This document shows positions 10,401-20,721 of a stretch of DNA of 64,000 nt, in pieces (positions within the stretch are counted from its first letter, which is position 1; each line of letters opens with the position of its first letter). This DNA is from Nematostella vectensis (taxonomy: Eukaryota > Cnidaria > Anthozoa > Actiniaria > Edwardsiidae): positions 14,271,040 through 14,335,039 of the forward strand of contig NC_064042.1 in assembly GCF_932526225.1 (NCBI RefSeq). The letters are read 5' to 3'. The position numbers were made by a program, and so were the translations under genes. The notes below the pieces were generated by a model. The model had not been told where the DNA came from and searched no databases. It was given only the letters and a program-made list of their open reading frames with translations.

Positions 10401-12585
10401 TCGTCGTTATTGATGCTGCTATTATTGTTGTTGTTGTTGGTTTCTTTTTTGCCAATACAGTCGTAGATGTTGTTGTTGTTGCGGTTTGTCGTTGTTGTTT
10501 AACTGTATTTTTCTTAATTGAGCTATTGTCGTTGCTATGTTTGAAGTAAAGGTAACAGGAGTTGTTGGTAACTTAGTCTAGGTTTGAAAACAATATTTTT
10601 TTTAATCTAGGATATTGAGCTCCGATAAATGGGGCTCCCACTGGTTTTGATATAAAGAAGGGTATGGATGTTCGTTATATGGAAGTTCCACTGCAAAGGC
10701 TAAGCTTTATAAGGATTTGTTTGAGGTGTGCATGTCCGTACTACGGAGATCAGAATTTATAAATATTGGTTTGATTCAGGATATAGATGCCCGGATTGTA
10801 GAGGTTCCATCGTTTAAGGATTGTTTTGATTCAGGGTAATAGTACCCGGATTGTGGAGGTTCCGTTGTTTAAGGATTGTTTTGATTCAGGGTATCACGCG
10901 CCGCTTGACCTTTACCTTGAGATGAACCACATGAGCGAGAGGTTACACGAGACCCTGCGAGACAAACAGATCAACGTGTGCGTGGGCAAGGAGTGGTACC
11001 GCTACCCCAGCAGCTTCTTTCTCCCAAATGACAGGTCAGTGACCAAACAGAAATGACAAATTCGATAACGAAGCCAATCAGAGGAAGAATTATATCAATC
11101 ACAATTTGGCCACGTTTTTGTACCATTTTTAATATGAGAAGAGAAGAATACAATACAGCACTATTCAAATGATAAGAAATTTGAACTCGCATAAACGGGG
11201 CGGGGAGGTTTGTTATCCCCTGAAATGCCCTAATGCGAGGTACTTTAAATAGGATTTATTAAACTAGGAAGTTCTGCATTTGCGAGTATCCCTTATATTT
11301 GACCCAATAAGGTGAGTTACGATGAAGCTCAATGCGTAAGCTGGGGTTATCGTTGTCTAGTCTATGGAACCGTCGAGAGTTTATTTCATTGTGCGATGGA
11401 AATAAGTTTGTAGACTCGCCACTTAGAATAACGATGTTTCTCGTGATGATTTGCTGCTTTCAAATCGATCTCACAAACAATTAAGCAACGGTCTAACGGT
11501 ATGATATGTTATGTATGCCTTCACTTTGCAGGTGGCACCTTCAGTTTATCAAATCCGAGTTCCGTGCGCAACTACCAAAACCATACGCACAGGGATCCAA
11601 CGCCACGTGGATCATCCCGACGGAGATGAACGACATGAACAAAGAAGAGCCCTCGAGATACGTAAGCATACAGCCTCTTTGGTCCGTTTATCGTGAAAAT
11701 CCATGTCCCTCGGCTGCTGCGAAGTACTTCAACGCACACACGCCTCTAAACATGATTACTATAAAAAATGTTTGCAATAATGTTAGCAATAAGCCAATGG
11801 TTAATGGTTCATACGCCTTTACCGAACAGTGGTGCGCAAATCTCACATCCTCAACCGTTATAACCTACACAGCACGCGCATTTCCGCCGAGGTATATATA
11901 TTTTCACACGAAACAGGTAGCCGAGACATGCCTCGGCCATTCATGTCCTGAGTCTATTTTGAAACATGGCCACACACATTCCGTCCAAACATTACTTGTA
12001 ATAAGTCGAGGCATAAAGAATAGGTCAAGAATGCAATAAGTAGTTCGGTAAAGGTTGCTCAGTGTTATCTAAGGTAAATCGGACGGACTTTGGCTTGCAA
12101 TTTCTAGTCGACAAGATCATGGGGAGTATCTAGTGATTCGTCTTAATGGGTCTAAGAACTGGTTTCTCCTGCTATTGCAGGTGTCCATTAACAAATGTCA
12201 CTTCCTTGTGGATCTGGACACTGGTACAGAAACCCCACTCGAACCTAACTATTCCAGACAGAGCAAAGACTGGGAAGTGGTCGCTTCCAAACCATTCCTT
12301 GACTCACAAAGGTAGGTGAACCAATTCTTCCATATATCATTTTGATATGTTCTTGTTTTCTATCGTTAACAATACAGGAAATCTATACATTTGGGTCGTT
12401 TCTTTGCAGAAGGAATACTTGACTTTTTTTTTGTATGTTTTCGTAGGTCCCATCCATTCTTCCGCGCATTTTACATTCCGTTCATATCCGAACAGTTCAC
12501 CCACTATAGCAACTACAACCTTCTACAGTCGCTACGGCAGCGAAAGAAATCGCGGAAAACGTCAGCAAAGAGGCAACCGACGTGA
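1438..12585 (+). CDS. ALG9: ALG9, dolichol-linked alpha-1,2-mannosyltransferase, 17 exons found
   Basis: GT22 multi-pass ER enzyme that adds the alpha-1,2-mannoses to dolichol-PP-GlcNAc2Man6 and Man8 in N-glycan precursor assembly (family knowledge). Exons: 1438-1590, 3401-3535, 3689-3759, 4755-4843, 5399-5472, 6461-6522, 7186-7273, 7702-7807, 8137-8225, 8442-8484, 9178-9259, 9726-9797, 10145-10274, 10890-11034, 11532-11661, 12181-12311, 12447-12585. Family motifs include SDCDETFNYWEP (exon 1), GWPFSAALG (exon 6), PHK|EERFLFPIYP across exons 11/12, NVCVGKEWYRYPSSF (exon 14) and PTEMND with EEPSRY (exon 15). Splice phases agree throughout except exon 11, which is one base short in a 7-T run. 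The sum, about 579 residues if that base is counted, is close to human ALG9 (611). The start is uncertain: ATG 1438 is used, but 1452 follows an acceptor and an upstream exon may exist. Confidence 0.93.
2505..2951. mobile_element. Inverted-repeat element around a transposase fragment
   Basis: About 75 bp at 2505-2583 recurs in reverse complement at about 2872-2951. Both copies share GCCCTAATAATGCACATACA, then ATGCAAAATAAATG, and end near GATCATTTCGCCGTT. The pair flanks roughly 290 bp that encode part of a DDE transposase on the minus strand. The inverted arms overlap the open frame, so this is either a palindromic deletion derivative or an internally inverted copy. Confidence 0.6.
2542..2953 (-). 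pseudogene. IS630/Tc1-mariner-type transposase fragment
   Basis: One frame (2953 down to 2723) carries LPPYRPFLNPVEQAISCLK, which resembles the LPPYSPxLNPxE block around the third catalytic residue of IS630/Tc1-mariner DDE transposases. The E of NPVE is present. The likely continuation sits in a different frame (2739 down to 2542), so the gene is frameshifted near 2735. The N-terminal DNA-binding part and the first two aspartates are absent. It lies antisense in ALG9 intron 1 and cannot be functional. Confidence 0.65.
3161..3419 (+). repeat. 34-bp minisatellite over the ALG9 exon 2 splice acceptor
   Basis: Eight tandem copies begin (at TCACTTCCTGTTGTA) at 3163, 3196, 3230, 3263, 3301, 3335, 3369 and 3403. 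Spacing is 33-38 bp, mostly 34. Each unit is the end of the intron (TTCATTTCTTGCAG or a variant) plus the first bases of exon 2 (ACTCACTTCCTGTTGTATG). The last copy is the genuine acceptor and exon start at 3401. Copies 5-8 are nearly identical. Copy 2 has lost the acceptor AG (CGGC). Confidence 0.9.
3805..3922. repeat. About 31-bp tandem repeat, four copies
   Basis: Units read CATGATGCATTGCTTTGCCA with short linkers (ATGATGCATTGCTCTGCC near 3810 and further copies to 3910). It lies in ALG9 intron 3, about 50 bp downstream of the exon 3 donor. Confidence 0.75.
3923..4754. other. ALG9 intron 3, rest
   Basis: AT-rich intron sequence with no coding or repeat signal that I recognise. Confidence 0.5.
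5084..5272. repeat. 62-bp tandem repeat, three copies
   Basis: Three near-identical units containing TATGCTCTTCCTGACTGATT and GACAACCCATTAGGAACC lie in ALG9 intron 4, about 130 bp upstream of exon 5. Unlike the neighbouring arrays, the unit does not include the splice acceptor. Confidence 0.85.
5579..6226. mobile_element. PIF/Harbinger-like MITE
   Basis: The ends are imperfect inverted repeats: GGGGCGGGTCGCACAAAATG on the left and, in reverse complement, GGGGCAGGTTGCACCAAGCC on the right. The subterminal 100-150 bp on both sides hold many copies of a palindromic TTATCCRSYGGATAA-like motif. Between them is a short open frame starting at ATG 5771 that ends after about 32 codons. No clear target duplication was seen. 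It lies in ALG9 intron 5. The superfamily label is inferred from the ends only. Confidence 0.6.
6814..7128. mobile_element. Dispersed MITE-like repeat, copy 1 (CAGRCCTGTACCCAG ends)
   Basis: It begins CAGACCTGTACCCAG and ends CTGGGTATGGGCCTG, an imperfect inverted repeat. It contains a T-run/G-run and phrases that recur at 25,054-25,284, such as TTTGTCTACA and AGAAGTGGAC. It lies in ALG9 intron 6, ending about 57 bp before exon 7. Confidence 0.6.
7846..7914 (+). pseudogene. Decayed duplicate of the ALG9 exon 8 tail
   Basis: About 104 bp downstream of the matching part of exon 8 a second copy reads ACACCTTTAAGCATTGAG, ACAACGTGTTTGGCAAAG and TGGACCTGACC, followed by a GTACGTAC donor-like end. 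Compared with exon 8 it has lost a G in the GGCAAAGG run and gained several bases near the end, so it is out of frame. No acceptor was seen for it. Confidence 0.75.
8485..9177. other. ALG9 intron 10
   Basis: Intron sequence without recognised repeats or coding content. Confidence 0.5.
10283..10500. repeat. GTT/GCT trinucleotide-rich tract
   Basis: Degenerate runs of GTT, GCT and GTC triplets directly follow ALG9 exon 13. Open frames across it encode only leucine/valine-rich low-complexity sequence and are not genes. Confidence 0.85.
10771..10894 (+). repeat. 55-bp repeat over the ALG9 exon 14 splice acceptor
   Basis: TTGATTCAG recurs at 10771, 10826 and 10881, exactly 55 bp apart, each followed by GGATA, GGGTA or GGGTA. 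The intervening sequence (CCCGGATTGTRGAGGTTCC, then GTTTAAGGATTG) is repeated too. The third copy is the acceptor of exon 14 (exon starts 10890). Weaker copies may extend upstream to about 10,650. Confidence 0.8.
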
Positions 12586-12773
12586 TTTAGGCCAATGTGT
12601 CATTTAATATGAAAAAAAAAGAGTTTATATGGGAAACAGAGAATTTTTGATGGACTCGGTGCAGACATTGAGGATTGAAATGAGTACGGCCACACCTCAA
12701 CGGAAAGTCTTCAAAATTTCAATGAGAATGACTTTAACACTTGGAAAATGTTGGTATCTCGTGTTTAATCGTT

Positions 12774-12779
12774 AATAAA
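12774..12779 (+). terminator. ALG9 polyadenylation signal
   Basis: AATAAA lies 189 bp after the ALG9 stop codon. A further AATAAA near 12,984 is possible. Confidence 0.6.
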
Positions 12780-12799
12780 AAATAGACCATTTACTAGTC

Positions 12800-14641
12800 T
12801 GTTATTTCTGGTCTTTTTTTAATCGTTAGTGAGGTGACGTCTGTATTGCTACCCGCAAATGTCGACGGCAACGCCAGAAAAAAGTAAACTAGACCCTTGC
12901 CGCAGGGTTGACTGGGATACCTGAGATGTGCAACTTGTTTGTATGACATGTATGACAAAGATTTTACTGCCTACTTTGGGTATAATAAAAAATATATAAT
13001 CTTGTTTTTTATTGTAAATGCCATATCACAACACTGATTGGGGCAAGAAAAGTAAGAGCATCATCTCTTCAGGTGTGGGGTGGACTCGAGGTGTGCTCCA
13101 TGAGAGTAGACAGGGCTGATTGTCCTATCTTCAAATACTATCCCGACATCAGAGTTAGCATCGAAATAAGATTAAGGATAGCTGAGAATGTGTTTTAAAA
13201 TTATTTATTTGTGTCTTGAGCTGTGTTTGAGCGTTTTATTGAGAGAGGTGATTCTGCTTTTCTTTCCTTGTTCGATTTGAAATTTGTCAAAGAACCTGTG
13301 CTATTATTTGGCTTAAGAGTAGATGCCAACACCTTGGTTGGATGCATATCTGCAAGACCATTTATCCCTTAGACTGATGCCTGAGTATCTTCATCTTGTT
13401 GTGTTTAGTTTGCATTTATGAATTTTTTGGGTTGTGGGTCCTTCCCAAAGCCGGTACAGGCCGGTTGAGGGGTCAATATGTTAAGTACATATTTTACACT
13501 TACATGACTTACAACACCTATGCTGTACTTTATTAAAATCGACATGGTTAAAATGATGAGATTCAATGAGAGAGATCAAGATATTTTATAGTAAGAACAT
13601 AAAATTCATCTTAGGGTAGCCGGTTAAGTGTACAATGTAAAGTAGATTCATCGACAAAGCGATTTGTAGGAGACGATTTCCATTAATTTTTTCAAACTTC
13701 TTCCACTTCAAAATAGATTAAGCAATCAAGGTAAATACTTCGAGTCCATTCATGAGTGTCCAGAGCACATTTAATTACGTCTTGAAGTAAGCTGTATGAG
13801 TCTAAAGCAGTCAGCACTTAACTTAATTCTTATCTTGAGCCGCGTGTCTCCTCGGGTCGCAAATGTAAACACGAGTAAATACAGCGAAATCAATCCAAGC
13901 TGAGATGATTTTCCAAAATAACTTGGTAGAAATTGAGGCTATGGTTAAATATACAGTTATTAGATCGCGAATCGGGCCTTCAACTGCACAAATAACATGG
14001 ATCTGAGAGCTGGAATCTCAAATTCAAGATGGCGGCCATGACACAGTTTTAAATTATGCAAAAGTTTTTGGTAACTAAGCGTTGCGATGACGAAGGACAA
14101 TAGGCTAGATACTTCGTGTAAGAAAAAGGCTTCAGTAAGGTCGCAATCAATACTAAAACAAGCGAAGTATTGACTGTGGCGCAGAGGCTCTTGGGGTATT
14201 GTGAAACATTGCAGATTTCCCGGGACCACGGAAAAAAAAACAGTTGCAATTTATAACTGGGTTACCACAGGTATCCCAGTAAAAAAATCGACTTGAAAAT
14301 GTCACATGTGGTAAAGAGTTCTGTCTGATTCATTCAATTTGCTTTTCAATTCATTTCTTTTGCTTTTTACATCACGGCGTGACGTAAATTAATGGAATTA
14401 ATCTGTTCTTAGCAGATTTCAGTTTAAGGTCAAATACAGTAGTATTTCTAGTACTACTACCAGTATACCGCATTCTGTTATACGTTACGACATGACAGTC
14501 GTGACGTCAAACTATGGTGTCTGTCGCAAATGTGCTCCGGCAGGGGCCAATCGAACTCCAAGTAATATTCCATTAGCTGTAGCTCGTTCTCTCTCTATGA
14601 CTGGATTCTTATGACGTCATACTAATGCTCATGATGTCATA
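12800..14641. other. Intergenic region between ALG9 and the KCTD gene
   Basis: The two genes converge here. It should contain the 3' UTR of the minus-strand KCTD gene, but no clear polyadenylation site was chosen. A minus-strand 89-codon open frame at 13960-14229 has no recognisable domain. Confidence 0.5.
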
Positions 14642-17600
14642 CTATGGTATCTGTCTGTCGCAAGCGGATTCCGGCTCGGGCCACTCAAATTCCACGTAAT
14701 ATTCCACTAGCTTTAGTTCACACTCTTCTAGCCCGATTCCGAACAGCTTGCGCACGTTATTGCACCGTATCTCCTCCCTCCACACCCGGCACGTGTAGCC
14801 CTCCGTTCTCAGCTCGCGCTCCGTCAGACGGGCAAAGAGTTCTGTGTCCCCAGGGGAGAGTTCCAGTTCCAGGTCAGGTTTAGCGATTCTACCTAGAACC
14901 TGAAAATCAAGGCTTTAAAATATCGATCAACTACTCATTTGTTATTGATTACTGTTGACTTTTACAACGGTTTATTCGCAAGGAAACTAAAAAAATAACA
15001 ATCTAAGAATGAAATCTGTTACGTTTAACGTTACTTTATTGAAAATATATTGGTTACTCGCTTAAATTAGCCGATGTAAATGGATGCTTTGTGTGCCTCA
15101 GCATCGAGCAGAAGCAAAAAATGGGGGCCTTATTTAAAGGCCAATTACGCCCCCATTTCACGCTGACGGTCAATACTCGGTTACACAAAAAATCCATTTC
15201 CGTCGACTAATTCAAGGCGAAGTATTTTGATTAAAAAATGGTTAACCAAGTATTACATAGGACTTTTAGGGATAATTATTTTTTTATCACCATAGTTGTC
15301 GATGTCATTATTATAATAATCACCTATATTATTATCACCAAATCACAAGCAGCGTCATTTTAATATCATCACAATCATAACACTCCACACTCCATCGCAT
15401 TGCTGCAATGGAAATCTTCATACATATAGCAATCACTACTGCCCCTTCACCCCACCGCCGAAAACCGACTGATCGAACCTCCCCGTTTAACGCCCTCCCA
15501 GTAACCTCGGTTATTAAGAAAAGTCTAATTGTAATTCTGACCTGTTCGTACGACTCGTGACAGCAGGTCTGCCTGTCTTTGCCTGGACTCGTGACCACAA
15601 GAGAGTGCTCTAGTTGTCCAATGCAGTCATCAGCTGCTTTGAACATCTTTCTATCCTCGGCACACACGAAGTTCACCCTTCCTGTCGACGAAAGGCTCTC
15701 CATGCTTCTCTCCTGAGCTGTTCTGATAATGTTGTTTTTCCACGCGTCGAACGAATCTCCCAGTTTGAATTTCTTAGCGTTGTTAAGCTTGAGCGCGAAG
15801 ACGTTTGCGTAGCGCTCCAGTCTCTCGATTAACCGCTGTATCTGGTAGAATTGGGCCTCCTTGTACACGTGTATGGCGAGAGAAGGCGGTGGAAGGACCT
15901 GCTCGTCCCTCAGGAAGCCCAACACGTGTTTGAAGAGTGTGCCGTCCCTGATTGAGGTAAGGCAGAAGGGTGAGATAAGAGAAGATGGTAGGAGGACAAG
16001 CCCAACCCGTGTTTGAAGAGTGTGCCGTCCCTGAGTGAGGTAAGGCAGAAGGGTGAGATAAGAGAAGATGGTAGGAGGACAAGCCCAACCCGTGTTTGAA
16101 AAGTGTGCCGTCCCTGATTGAGGTAAGGCAGAAGGGTGAGATAAGAGAAGATGGTAGGAGGACAAGCCCAACCCGTGTTTGAAGAGTGTGCCGTCCCTGA
16201 TTGAGGTAAGGCAGAAGGGTGAGATAAGAGAAGATGGTAGGAGGACAAGCCCAACCCGTGTTTGAAGAGTGTGCCGTCCCTGAGTGAGGTAAGGCAGAAG
16301 GGTGAGATAAGAGAAGATGGTAGGAGGACAAGCCCAACCCGTGTTTGAAGAGTGTGCCGTCCCTGAGTGAGGTAAGGCAGAAGGGTGAGATAAGAGAAGA
16401 TGGTAGGAGGACAAGCCCAACCCGTGTTTGAAGAGTGTGCCGTCCCTGAGTGAGGTAAGGCAGAAGGGTGAGATAAGAGAAGATGGTAGGAGGACAAGCC
16501 CAACCCGTGTTTGAAGAGTGTGCCGTCCCTGAGTGAGGTAAGGCAGAAGGGTGAGATAAGAGAAGATGGTAGGAGGACAAGCCCAACCCGTGTTTGAAGT
16601 ATGTGACGTCCCTGATTGAGGTAAGGCAGAAGGGTGAGAAGGGAGGAGATGGTAGGAGGACAAGCCCAAGGACAAGGTGTGTGCCGTCCCTGAGTAAGAT
16701 TACCTAAGTGAGGATGGTGATATAAGAGAAGATGACTAAAGGACAAATCCAACACGTGTTTGAAGTATGTGCCGTCCCTGAGTAAGATTACCTAAGTGAG
16801 GATGGTGATATAAGAGAAGATGACTAAAGGACAAATCCAACACGTGTTTGAAGTATGTGCCGTCCCTGAGTAAGATTACCTAAGTGAGGATGGTGATATA
16901 AGAGAAGATGACAAAAAGAACAAATCCAACACGTGTTTGAAGTATGTGCCGTCCCTGAGTAAGATTACCTAAGTGAGGATGGTGATATAAGAGAAGATGA
17001 CTAAAGGACAAATCCAACACGTGTTTGAAGTATGTGCCGCCCCTGAGTAAGATTACCTAAGTGAGGATGGTGATATAAGAGAAGATGACTAAAGGACAAA
17101 TCCAACACGTGTTTGAAGTATGTGCCGTCCCTGAGTAAGATTACCTAAGTGAGGATGGTGATATAAGAGAAGATGACTAAAGGACAAATCCAACACGTGT
17201 TTGAAGTATGTGCCGTCCCTGAGTAAGATTACCTAAGTGAGGATGGTGATATAAGAGAAGATGACTAAAGGACAAATCCAACACGTGTTTGAAGTATGTG
17301 CCGTCCCTGAGTAAGATTACCTAAGTGAGGATGGTGATATAAGAGAAGATGACTAAAGGACAAATCCAACACGTGTTTGAAGTATGTGCCGTCCCTGAGT
17401 AAGATTACCTAAGTGAGGATGGTGATATAAGAGAAGATGACAAAAAGAACAAATCCAACACGTGTTTGAAGTATGTGCCGTCCCTGAGTAAGATTACCTA
17501 GGTGAGGATGGTGATATAAGAGAAGATGACTAAAGGACAAATCCAACACGTGTTTGAAGTATGTGCCGCCCCTGAGTAAGATTACCTAAGTGAGGATGGT

Positions 17601-18969
17601 GATATAAGAGAAGATGACTAAAGGACAAATCCAACACGTGTTTGAAGTATGTGCCGTCCCTGAGTAAGATTACCTAAGTGAGGATGGTGATATAAGAGAA
17701 GATGACTAAAGGACAAATCCAACACGTGTTTGAAGTATGTGCCGTCCCTGAGTAAGATTACCTAAGTGAGGATGGTGATATAAGAGAAGATGACTAAAGG
17801 ACAAATCCAACACGTGTTTGAAGTATGTGCCGTCCCTGAGTGAGATAAGAGAGGGAGAAACAACCTCAGAAAGGAGGTACAGAATAATCCTAGCGATAGC
17901 ACTTTTAATTTTATACAAATAATGTGCGTGATAAGACTTTTAATTTTATACAAATGATATGCGTGGTTGATAAGCCAGATAACCCTTGCTAACTAAAAAA
18001 AATAGAAAGCGTTTAAAATGTTTCTTTTTTTCTTGAATAAGAAATAATCTCTTCTACAAAGCCTTGGCAGGCCACGTAAGATTGGGGGAGGGGTACAATG
18101 CATAAAAATATTAAGAAAATATTGAGGGGATGGCACAGCCACGCCCCAATATGTCATTTCCTTATATCGTTTTTTTAATATTATTGGGGGGCACATACCT
18201 CCATTGCCCTACCCGGTGCTACGGCCATGTTCTAGGTAGCTTGTTTTACCCGTCTCGTGCGACCGGAAGTATGGAGAAACTCGAATTACTCGTATTATTC
18301 GGGGTGGAGTCTGTCTTGAGGGTTCATTTGTAGGGGGGGGGGGGGGGGGGGTGGGGGTTGACTGTAGTACAATCCATTTAAGTACCTGTCTATGAAGTAT
18401 CTGCCCTCATTGTCCGTGTCGAGATGGTGGCGACCGCTGAACATAACCGCCAGCATGGAATCGCTGTCCTTCATGAGAGTGGACCGCCTCGTTACGAAAT
18501 AGTAACCTCCCACATTTAACGGGATGACGTCTGGTGGAGTCTATTAGAAAAAGGAGCAATAAAATTACAATATTACTATAGGTATGACTGTTGAATGCTG
18601 AATGCTGCGTATATTGATGATAGAGGTGATAATAGAGACGGTGATGATGATGATGACGACGACGATGATGATGATGATGATGGTGGTGATGATGATGATG
18701 ATTATGAGCGTGGTGCATCATTCCAACGTTAGGTTTTCTAACCGCTAGTACATAAGGGGTAACCGCGACCTTTCATCCGCCTTTACTATTTTGGGGAAGG
18801 CTGTTTAACAAAATAGTATAATCCGGGGATTCGAAAAAGAAGTAAAGGAAACACACCAGGCTGTAGGGCAAGGTCCTGCAAGTGCTTTCTACGATGCAGT
18901 ACTTACCTGCTTTTCAGTCTTCATTGGGGTTTTAAAATTTGTAGTGATCAGCTGGCATTTACCCAACAT
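14642..18969 (-). CDS. KCTD7/KCTD14-type BTB domain protein, four exons
   Basis: BTB/POZ protein of the KCTD family; relatives form oligomers and often act as CUL3 adaptors (family knowledge). Exons on the minus strand: 18969-18907, 18540-18386, 15947-15542, 14899-14642, giving 882 nt and 293 aa; human KCTD7 is 289. The BTB begins at about residue 25 with DVIPLNVGG and includes SMLAVMFSGRH and EGRYFIDR; RDGTLFKHVLGFLRDEQ spans the exon 2/3 junction, followed by HVYKEAQFYQI. The C-terminal exon encodes LKLVEYYVEFEWPEPE. The first ATG in frame in exon 1 was chosen. All junctions are GT-AG and phases agree. Intron 2 is filled by a minisatellite made of copies of its own 3' splice site and exon 3 start. 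KCTD7 and KCTD14 cannot be separated from sequence alone. Confidence 0.88.
15926..16672 (-). repeat. 83-bp minisatellite, about nine units, KCTD intron 2/exon 3 junction
   Basis: GTGTTTGAAG starts at 15926, 16009, 16092, 16175, 16258, 16341, 16424, 16507 and 16590, a constant 83-bp period. On the minus strand each unit reads intron end (CTTACCTCACTCAG or CTTACCTCAATCAG) then exon 3 start (GGACGGCACACTCTTCAAAC). Units differ by only a few bases, so the array is young or homogenised. Because 83 is not a multiple of three and the unit lacks stops, all three minus-strand frames stay open, producing spurious frames of up to 446 codons. Confidence 0.95.
16673..17845 (-). repeat. 88-bp minisatellite, about 13-14 units, KCTD intron 2
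   Basis: Second subfamily of the same array. CACGTGTTTGAAG-type starts recur at 16756, 16844, 16933, 17021, 17109, 17197, 17285, 17373, 17462, 17550, 17638, 17726 and 17814; the period is 88 bp, or 89 in units with AAAAAG. Each has an exon-like GGACGGCACATACTTCAAAC segment (minus strand) after CTTACTCAG or a variant, encoding RDGTYFKHV. The unit nearest exon 2 differs at its outer end. Confidence 0.95.
18331..18352. repeat. Poly-G tract
   Basis: A run of about 20 G's at the 3' side of the BTB exon, in KCTD intron 2. Similar tracts occur near 896, 19,077, 19,436, 22,397 (C), 25,080, 26,211 (C) and 57,979 (C). Confidence 0.9.
18630..18715. repeat. GAT trinucleotide microsatellite
   Basis: GATGATGATGAC-type repeats lie in KCTD intron 1. 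The histidine-rich minus-strand frame across it is an artefact. Confidence 0.9.
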
Positions 18970-20019
18970 GGACAAATCTGAAAAAAATGGCATTTTTTTT
19001 ATGGGGTTTTAGATAAGCATACGTGATTGCTCAAATAAGCGCCTAGACTAAGGGAGCGTTCAGTAAATGCACCGAGGGGGGGGGGGGGGATATTGAAGGG
19101 GGGTTCCTAAAATGTTTAACCACCAAAAGGGTCCTCTAAAGTTGGGCTCTGAATTTTTTAGGAGCCGTTTTTTTCAGCTTTTATATTATACTTATATGAT
19201 CTAGTTCAAAGCACAGCTTTCAGTATATAACAGTTGGATTTACCGATACTGTTTTTTATCAGTTAACAGGAACAAATGGAAATAAACTTCTAAACAGTGG
19301 AGGAGCATGCAAACCCACAAAACGATATGCATACAATGTTGTCGTTGGGCATTGTAACGCTTTTTATACAGAAAAACAAAAATACAAATGTTATCTCCTT
19401 CCCAAGCGTCCTCAGGGAAAAACAATTTGATTTAGGGGGGGGGGGGGGGTGACTTGGAAAAAACGTTCCTGCAAGCAACTGATTGAGGAAAAAAATCCCA
19501 ACCCAACCCTGCAACATTTTTCACGATTTTACCGTAAAATCATTGCACGAAAAAAAAAATTATGAAATTATGAAGGCCGAAACCACAAGTTGTACAGAAG
19601 ATATGTCAGACTCTGAAATAATAGGTTGACTTTAACCATTTGGTGCCTGCCCTAAAAGGGGTCATTTTTTGTGTGTCTCATTGTAAAATATTCTGCCATT
19701 TCTGCTTTTATCCGATTTGCTTGTGCTATATGTCTATGGAAAGCTTACAAAATGGGCTACACATTGGTTTCCTCATTTTTAATTTTTTCACCATTTACTA
19801 ATTGTTTTTGTATTAATTTATGCTAATTAAGGTGTTACGTAATATACTATTTACAAGAAAATATCACATTATACACTTGAAATCAAGTCATTCAAAAAAT
19901 GTTGAAAAAAAAATTGTTCCCTATCATATAATACACACTTGCTGTAAATTCTAGCCCAATACACAAAAAGAAGAGAAAGTTACAGCAGAAAAGCTTACCA
20001 TATGTAAATTATGCTATTT

Positions 20020-20052
20020 AGGGGACGGGTAATAAAAATTTACCCGTCCCCT
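20020..20052. repeat. Perfect 13-bp hairpin
   Basis: AGGGGACGGGTAA (20020-20032) and TTACCCGTCCCCT (20040-20052) are exact inverted repeats around a 7-nt loop. Confidence 0.8.
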
Positions 20053-20363
20053 ACCCCTAACCTGAAATTATCAACAATATTTAAAATAAGAACACTATAT
20101 CATGGTTCAATAGTGTCTTTTATACACTTATAATCAGCTTTGTGTTATTCTGCCTAGCATTTCTTGCTTACAATTGCTAGTATTCACTAAATAAATTATG
20201 AAAAACAAAAAAAAAAGTAATGAAATACTAACTGTACACAGCATTGTCCTTGCAAACTATAGATAACTGGCCCAACTGGTGCCAGTGTGTGTATGCTAGT
20301 GTGCTGTTATATCTACTCTCTGGAATAACGATAAACTTGACTTTATGTTGTTCTAGTGTCTGT

Positions 20364-20721
20364 GGGAGTATATTTACTCCTTTCGCGTTTTTTAGGCACC
20401 TTTTTTATAAAGACATCACTTGAATAAGTCGCCTCCCCCGAATAAGCGCCTCACCCGAAATGCCGCGGCGCTTACTCGACTTATTACGGTGGGTATAAGG
20501 GACTAAAATACACCATTCCTCAGGTGTAGAGTGGGAACGAGAGGGAGTATATTTACTCCTTTCGCGTTTTTATGCACCTTTTTATAAAGACATCGCTTGA
20601 ATAAGTCGCCTCCCCCGAATAAGCGCCTCGCCCGAAATGCCGCGGCGCTTACTCGACTTATTACGGTGGGTATAAGGGACTAAAATACACCATTCCTCAG
20701 GTGTAGAGAGGGAACGGACCA
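20364..20721. repeat. 179-bp direct duplication
   Basis: Two copies start at GGGAGTATATTTACTCC (20364 and 20543). Both contain CCCCCGAATAAGCGCCTC and, further on, CGGCGCTTACTCGACTTATT, which are internally inverted, so each copy can fold. They differ by only a few bases. Confidence 0.9.

Noticed and set aside
15335-16755. Minus-strand open frames of 446, 281 and 267 codons encoding LSSYHLLLSHPSALP-type repeats
   Set aside because: They are by-products of the stop-free 83-bp minisatellite read in three frames. Only the 15,542-15,947 part of the first is a real exon.
18407-18721. Histidine-rich 104-codon frame
   Set aside because: Antisense reading of a GAT microsatellite joined to the BTB exon in another frame.
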